64,000 bases of DNA from contig NZ_CP014546.1 in the NCBI RefSeq assembly GCF_001579805.1, positions 5,766,001-5,830,000 on the forward strand, read 5' to 3'. Within the stretch, counting starts at the first letter, position 1. Every line of letters begins with the position of its first letter. A model generated the notes under the pieces. The model worked only from the letters and a program-made list of their open reading frames with translations. It was not told the DNA's origin and did not search any database. The DNA comes from Pseudomonas azotoformans (GTDB taxonomy: Bacteria; Pseudomonadota; Gammaproteobacteria; Pseudomonadales; Pseudomonadaceae). Made by a program: the position numbers and the translations under genes. Of the stretch, positions 60,106-64,000 are shown piece by piece.

Positions 60106-62557
60106 TGGCAAACGTCCTCAACAAATCCGCCGGACGACTGCGATACAACTGCCACAACGGCCATGCCGAGGCCAGCAACGTCGCGAGCATCGCCAGCCCG
60201 AGCAATTGCGCGAGTTGCCACGGGAACACCTGCAGCGGCAGGCGCCAGCCAAAGGCCTGCACATTGATCACCGCGTCCAGGCACCAGGCCAACAGCAAGC
60301 CGAGCGGCAAGGCCAAGACCAGCGTGAGCACCGCCAGCAGCCAGGTCTGGCCAAGGTTGAGCAGCATCAATTGCCGACGCGTGACGCCCAATGCCCACAG
60401 CGGTGCGAGTTGGCCCAGGCGACTCTGGCTCTGGGTCAACAGGCTGATGAACAGCGCCACACCGGCCACGCCCAGCGTCAGGCTGTTCAGGGCAGCGGTG
60501 GCGGCGAAGGTGCGTTCGAACACCTGGCTCGACCAGCCTTTGAGTTGCTGTTGATCGACGATACGGCTGTCTTCCAGGGCAAAGGCGCGTTGCACCTCAC
60601 GCGTCAGCGGTGCCACGTCTGCCGGTGACACCCGCAGGTTGAAACGCGCCGGTGACAGCGTCGGCCAATGGGTCAGCAGGTGCTTGGAATTGACCAGAAT
60701 ATGGCCCTTGGGGTTGCCGTAATCGGCGTAGATCCCGACTATTTTCGGCGTCCAGGTGCCCTGAGGCGTCGGGATGCTCAGGGTATCGCCCAACTTCACC
60801 GCCAGCCTACGTGCCAGTTGCTCGCTGAGCATCAGCGTGTCGCCTTGCTGCAACTGGTCCCACGGCTCGCTCGACGCCTCCAACAGCGGCCAATGCTGGC
60901 GATAAGTCGGGTCGTCGACCACGCCAAACAGATCCGCCGGCCAGCCCTGCAATTGCACCGCGACCTGCCAGGTGGGCAGCACCGCCTGCACCCGCGGTTG
61001 TTGCGCCAACCATCGGCTCAGTTGCTCGGCCTGGACCGGGTTTTGTGGGTTGAGGTACAGCTCGGCAGTCAGACGCTGCTCCAGCCAGTTGTTGAACGTA
61101 TGACGAAACCCCGACGTCATGGAGCCTGCCCCGATATTCGCGGCCAGGGCCAACAGCAGCGCCATCAGGGCCAGGCTCAACGCCGGCAATTGCTGACGGC
61201 AATCAGCCAGAAACCACTGGCCCAGCACCGAACGGCTGCGTCCCAGAACAGCCTTGAGCAGGCCATTGAGCACCACCGGCAAACCGAGGGCCGCACCGAG
61301 CAGTAACGCAGCCATCAGCACGAAGCCAGCAGCCAGGCTATGACCGAACCCCAGCGCCAGCACGGCGGTCACCAGCGCGGTAGCGGCCACCCACCCTTGC
61401 CGCCGTAACCAACGCCCATGGGCCTCATGCCAGGCCTGCGCATTGGCCAGCGCCAACAAGGGCAAGCGCGCCGCCCGCCACAGGCTGCTGGCACCGGCCA
61501 GCAACGCGCCGAGCAAACTCAAGCCCAACCCGGCGCCCCACCACCAAGGGCTCAGGCTCAACTGCCCCGGCACCTCGGCACCATACAAACCACGCAGGCT
61601 GGCGGCGACATCCGGCAGCAACAGGCTGGCCAACAGGTAGCCGCTGGCCACGCCTAGCACGCCACCCAGCAACGAAAGCACACCGAGTTCGACGCCCAGG
61701 CTGACGATCAACAGACGCACACTGACGCCGCAGGCACGCAAGGTGCGCAACAGCCCGCGCCGTTGCTCCAGGGCGAGGCCAATGGCAGCGTGCACGATAA
61801 ACAACCCGACCACAAAGGACAGAAAGCCCAATGCATCGAGGTTCAGGTGAAAGCTTTCGGTGAGGCGCGCGAGATTATTGTCCTCGCCTTGCTTGAGTTG
61901 CAGCCCAGCGGGTGGCGTGGGCTGGCCGGCGGCGAAAGTTTTATCCACCAACAGCCGCGACAGGCGATCAGGCATCTCCAGCACAGGCTGGGCAAAGCCG
62001 ATATCGGTGAGCAACACTCCGGGGGCCATATCGGCCTGGGCTTGCAGCGGCGGCAGGGTGTGTCCGCTCAGGGTGACGGGCTGTTGACCTTCATGCAGCC
62101 CCAAGGCCTGCAAGGTCTGCGGTGCAATCCACGTACGCCCCGGCGGTTCGAAAAACGCCAGCATTTGTGCCTGGCTCAAACGCTGCCCTGCCACCGCGCC
62201 ACTGCCGGGCAACGACACCGGGTCGATGCCCATCAATTGCAGGCGCACCTCCTCGCGCTCCTTGAGCTGCACCCGCCCTTGAACCACCGGCGACACCGGC
62301 CAGCCGGCTCGACGCAACTGGGCAAAAACGGCTTGGGGAAAACTGGCGCCGTCCGTCGCGCCGAGGCTGGCCTGGGGTTCGCCGCCGATCAATTGGCTGG
62401 CGCGGGCATAGCTGTCGCGTGCCTGGCTGTTGAGGGCCTGCACGCCGATCAGCAGCGCGGTGGCCAGCCACAAACCGGTGAGCACGCTGCAGAACTGCAC
62501 CGGATGGCGCCGCCAGTGGCTGAGCAGCGCGCGCAAGGTCCAATAAAAAACTGCCAT
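60095..62557 (-). CDS. Large FtsX-family ABC transporter permease (AttF/AttG-like fusion)
   Basis: An 820-residue membrane protein starting MAVFYWTLRALLSHWRRHP, one base after the ATPase stop. An N-terminal helix is followed by a periplasmic region, three helices near 250-370 (LSFVVGLFIVHAAIGLALEQRRGLLRTLRACGVSVRLL), and a second set repeating the pattern at the end (GVALFISLLTQSQSRLGQLAPLWALGVTRRQLMLLNLGQTWLL). This is a duplicated FtsX/MacB-type permease as in LolCE-like and AttFG systems. Such transporters use ATP to pull or modify lipids or lipoproteins at the membrane and do not import. Partners are the ATPase upstream and the AttH-like lipoprotein downstream. Confidence 0.87.
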   Translation of the reverse strand: MAVFYWTLRALLSHWRRHPVQFCSVLTGLWLATALLIGVQALNSQARDSYARASQLIGGEPQASLGATDGASFPQAVFAQLRRAGWPVSPVVQGRVQLKEREEVRLQLMGIDPVSLPGSGAVAGQRLSQAQMLAFFEPPGRTWIAPQTLQALGLHEGQQPVTLSGHTLPPLQAQADMAPGVLLTDIGFAQPVLEMPDRLSRLLVDKTFAAGQPTPPAGLQLKQGEDNNLARLTESFHLNLDALGFLSFVVGLFIVHAAIGLALEQRRGLLRTLRACGVSVRLLIVSLGVELGVLSLLGGVLGVASGYLLASLLLPDVAASLRGLYGAEVPGQLSLSPWWWGAGLGLSLLGALLAGASSLWRAARLPLLALANAQAWHEAHGRWLRRQGWVAATALVTAVLALGFGHSLAAGFVLMAALLLGAALGLPVVLNGLLKAVLGRSRSVLGQWFLADCRQQLPALSLALMALLLALAANIGAGSMTSGFRHTFNNWLEQRLTAELYLNPQNPVQAEQLSRWLAQQPRVQAVLPTWQVAVQLQGWPADLFGVVDDPTYRQHWPLLEASSEPWDQLQQGDTLMLSEQLARRLAVKLGDTLSIPTPQGTWTPKIVGIYADYGNPKGHILVNSKHLLTHWPTLSPARFNLRVSPADVAPLTREVQRAFALEDSRIVDQQQLKGWSSQVFERTFAATAALNSLTLGVAGVALFISLLTQSQSRLGQLAPLWALGVTRRQLMLLNLGQTWLLAVLTLVLALPLGLLLAWCLDAVINVQAFGWRLPLQVFPWQLAQLLGLAMLATLLASAWPLWQLYRSRPADLLRTFANED

Positions 62558-62558
62558 T

Positions 62559-63227
62559 TCAAACAGCGCTCGCGGGCACGACATGGCCGCGATGCAACAC
62601 CACCTGCCGGCCCAGGCGTGCGGCGATGCGTGGGCTATGGGTGACCATCAACAAGCTGGAGGGACTGTCGCGCAACAGGTCCAGCAGCAGTTGTAACACC
62701 TCGTCGCTGGTGGCTTCGTCGAGGTTGCCGGTGGGTTCGTCGGCCAATAACAGACGCGGCCTTGACGCCAACGCGCGCCCCACCGCGACCCGTTGCTGCT
62801 GACCGCCGGAAAGCTGTTCCGGATAACGCTTGAGCAGATCACCCAGGCCCAGGCGCTCCACCAACTGTGCCTGCCACTGCGGATCAAACCGCCCGGCCAA
62901 CCGCGCCTGGAACGCCAAATTGTCCTCGACCCGCAGGCTGCCGATCAGGTTGAACTGCTGGAACACCAGCCCGATCTCCGTGCGCCGCCAGTGGGCCAGC
63001 TGCGCTTCGCTGAGTTGGTCGAGGCGCTGCTCGCCGACCTGGATGCTGCCACCGTCCACCCGGTCCAGGCCGGCCACCAGATGCAGCAAAGTGCTCTTGC
63101 CGCTACCCGACTCGCCCATCAACGCCAGGCTGCTGCGCTCGGCCAGGCGCAGGTCCACACCGGCCAACACCGCCAACGGCCCTTGGGGGGTGGCATAGCT
63201 TTTGAACACACCTTGCACCTGCAGCAT
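62559..63227 (-). CDS. ABC transporter ATP-binding protein (LolD/MacB type)
   Basis: A 222-residue ATPase starting MLQVQGVFKSYATPQGPLAVLAGVDLRLAE at 63227. Walker A is [14 protein letters not shown] (about 38-51), the signature [17 protein letters not shown] and Walker B LLLADEPTGNLDEATSDEV. It is the motor of the FtsX-type permease that starts one base after its stop, first gene of the ATPase-permease-AttH operon. The upstream frame to 63344 is not family sequence. Confidence 0.93.
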   Translation of the reverse strand: MLQVQGVFKSYATPQGPLAVLAGVDLRLAERSSLALMGESGSGKSTLLHLVAGLDRVDGGSIQVGEQRLDQLSEAQLAHWRRTEIGLVFQQFNLIGSLRVEDNLAFQARLAGRFDPQWQAQLVERLGLGDLLKRYPEQLSGGQQQRVAVGRALASRPRLLLADEPTGNLDEATSDEVLQLLLDLLRDSPSSLLMVTHSPRIAARLGRQVVLHRGHVVPASAV

Positions 63228-63502
63228 GAGAACACTCGTTTGAGGGGTGGCAATCGAGAATAACGGCTGCCGCTCCAGGCCATGCAAATTTTTCACATGG
63301 ATTTCACCGGCTAACCACCCCACGCACTCTAGATTACCGGCCATGGGTCATTCGTCGGCAACTTGTTAGTTGCCATGCCTGACAACTTTTTAACCGCAAC
63401 ATGTTCAGCGAAAAGACAGCCTCCCTGTGACAGCCTCTGGCTTCACTGTGGGCATACGCCAACACGTTGCGCCTAATTAATACAACATTGCCAACACTGC
63501 CC

Positions 63503-64000
63503 ATGGTGAATGAAGTGGTTGACCTTACCCTGACCAAACCGCGCTCGCGATGGGCCTTTATCAAGCGCCTGCGACGCCTGTGGCTGGGGCTCTTGGTGGT
63601 GGGTTTGCTGTTCGCCGCCAGCCTGCTCTGGCACGCGTCACCCAAGGACCTTGGCGTTGGTAACCGCCTGCTCACTTCCCACGTACTGCCCCTCTGGCGC
63701 GACGGTGACCTGATCGTGCTGGTGCGCCACGAAGAGCGTTGCGACCGCTCGACCAACCCTTGCCTGGGTCCCGTGGAGGGCCTGACGATCAACGGCAGCC
63801 AGAACGCCGAAACCCTGGGCAAAGCCTTTAAAACACTGGGCATGGACGGCAGCGACGTGCTGGCCAGCCCGGCCATCCGCACCGCCCAGACCTTGCGCTT
63901 CATGTTTGGTAAAAACGAACTGACTTCTGGCCAGCAAGCCGTCTGCGGTGCGGCGATGGGCGAAGAGTTGCTCAGCCACAAAACCCCCGGACGCAACCTG
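63503..64000 (+). CDS. Membrane-anchored histidine phosphatase family protein, 3' truncated by window edge
   Basis: The frame is open from ATG 63503 to the last base (166 residues), so the C-terminus is missing. A short cytoplasmic start is followed by one membrane helix (RLWLGLLVVGLLFAASLLWHA, about 26-46). The phosphatase motif LIVLVRHEERCDRSTNPCLG then carries the catalytic His of the RH-x-E motif. GLTINGSQNAETLGKAFKTLG and VLASPAIRTAQTLRFMFG are the usual following segments. It resembles Ais/PmrG-type periplasmic phosphatases proposed to act on LPS core heptose phosphate; here the substrate is not known. No clear ribosome site precedes the ATG. Divergent from the AttEFGH-like operon. Confidence 0.8.
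   Translation, partial: MVNEVVDLTLTKPRSRWAFIKRLRRLWLGLLVVGLLFAASLLWHASPKDLGVGNRLLTSHVLPLWRDGDLIVLVRHEERCDRSTNPCLGPVEGLTINGSQNAETLGKAFKTLGMDGSDVLASPAIRTAQTLRFMFGKNELTSGQQAVCGAAMGEELLSHKTPGRNL

Overview
The window is a 64 kb piece of a Pseudomonas chromosome, most likely of the P. fluorescens complex. The evidence is the GC-rich coding sequence, the core block ppiD-hupB-lon-clpX-clpP-tig-tRNAs-folD-pbpG in its Pseudomonas order, a pyoverdine locus with PvdS-type promoters, and REP elements built on GCAAGCCAGCTCCCACA. All calls come from reading the sequence; no database search was run.

Layout. 1-3910: two homologues of the homodimeric pyruvate dehydrogenase E1 (the first cut by the window edge) flank a divergent MarR regulator with a palindromic operator candidate. 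3912-7470: a DUF2242-type lipoprotein, a LysR regulator divergent from an MFS exporter, and a GNAT acetyltransferase. 7570-16100: the protein quality-control block (PpiD, HU, Lon, ClpX, ClpP, trigger factor), with a heat-shock-type promoter before lon and a structured RNA candidate between hupB and ppiD. 16461-16979: four tRNAs (His, Leu, His, Arg). 17259-20724: folD, pbpG, a C39-like lipoprotein without its catalytic Cys, and two small envelope genes. 20926-26766: an RND efflux operon whose outer-membrane gene is frameshifted. 26669-28725: a two-gene putative DNA-repair operon (radical SAM plus DUF4130-type partner) behind a LexA-like box.

28833-35565: the pyoverdine section, with pvdA and an fpvI-like sigma gene on one strand and the PvdRT-OpmQ exporter on the other. 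It has two exact TAAAT-N16-CGT iron-starvation boxes and a Fur-like box. 35670-36482 is a decayed hydrolase. 36520-44645: a GntR regulator, a five-gene branched-chain/amide-type ABC transporter, an M20 carbamoylase-like hydrolase and an amidase, reading as one uptake-and-degradation operon for an amide or ureide. 44646-45131: dispersed repeats. 45132-53932: a LysR gene, then a carbohydrate or polyol cluster: LacI regulator, L-xylulose-reductase-like SDR, FGGY kinase, zinc polyol dehydrogenase and ribose-type ABC transporter, with a LacI-type palindrome before the binding-protein gene.

54071-64000: a fatty-acid-hydroxylase-type membrane protein coupled to a beta-propeller protein; a secreted PPC-domain protein with a LexA-like box upstream; a candidate pore-forming toxin and membrane immunity pair; an AttEFGH-like ABC system (ATPase, large permease, CrtC/AttH-fold lipoprotein); and the start of a membrane-anchored histidine phosphatase cut by the right edge.

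The best candidates for undescribed biology are the LexA-boxed radical SAM pair (26669-28758), the toxin/immunity pair (57528-58915) beside a second LexA-like box, and the folded RNA candidate at 9551-9654.
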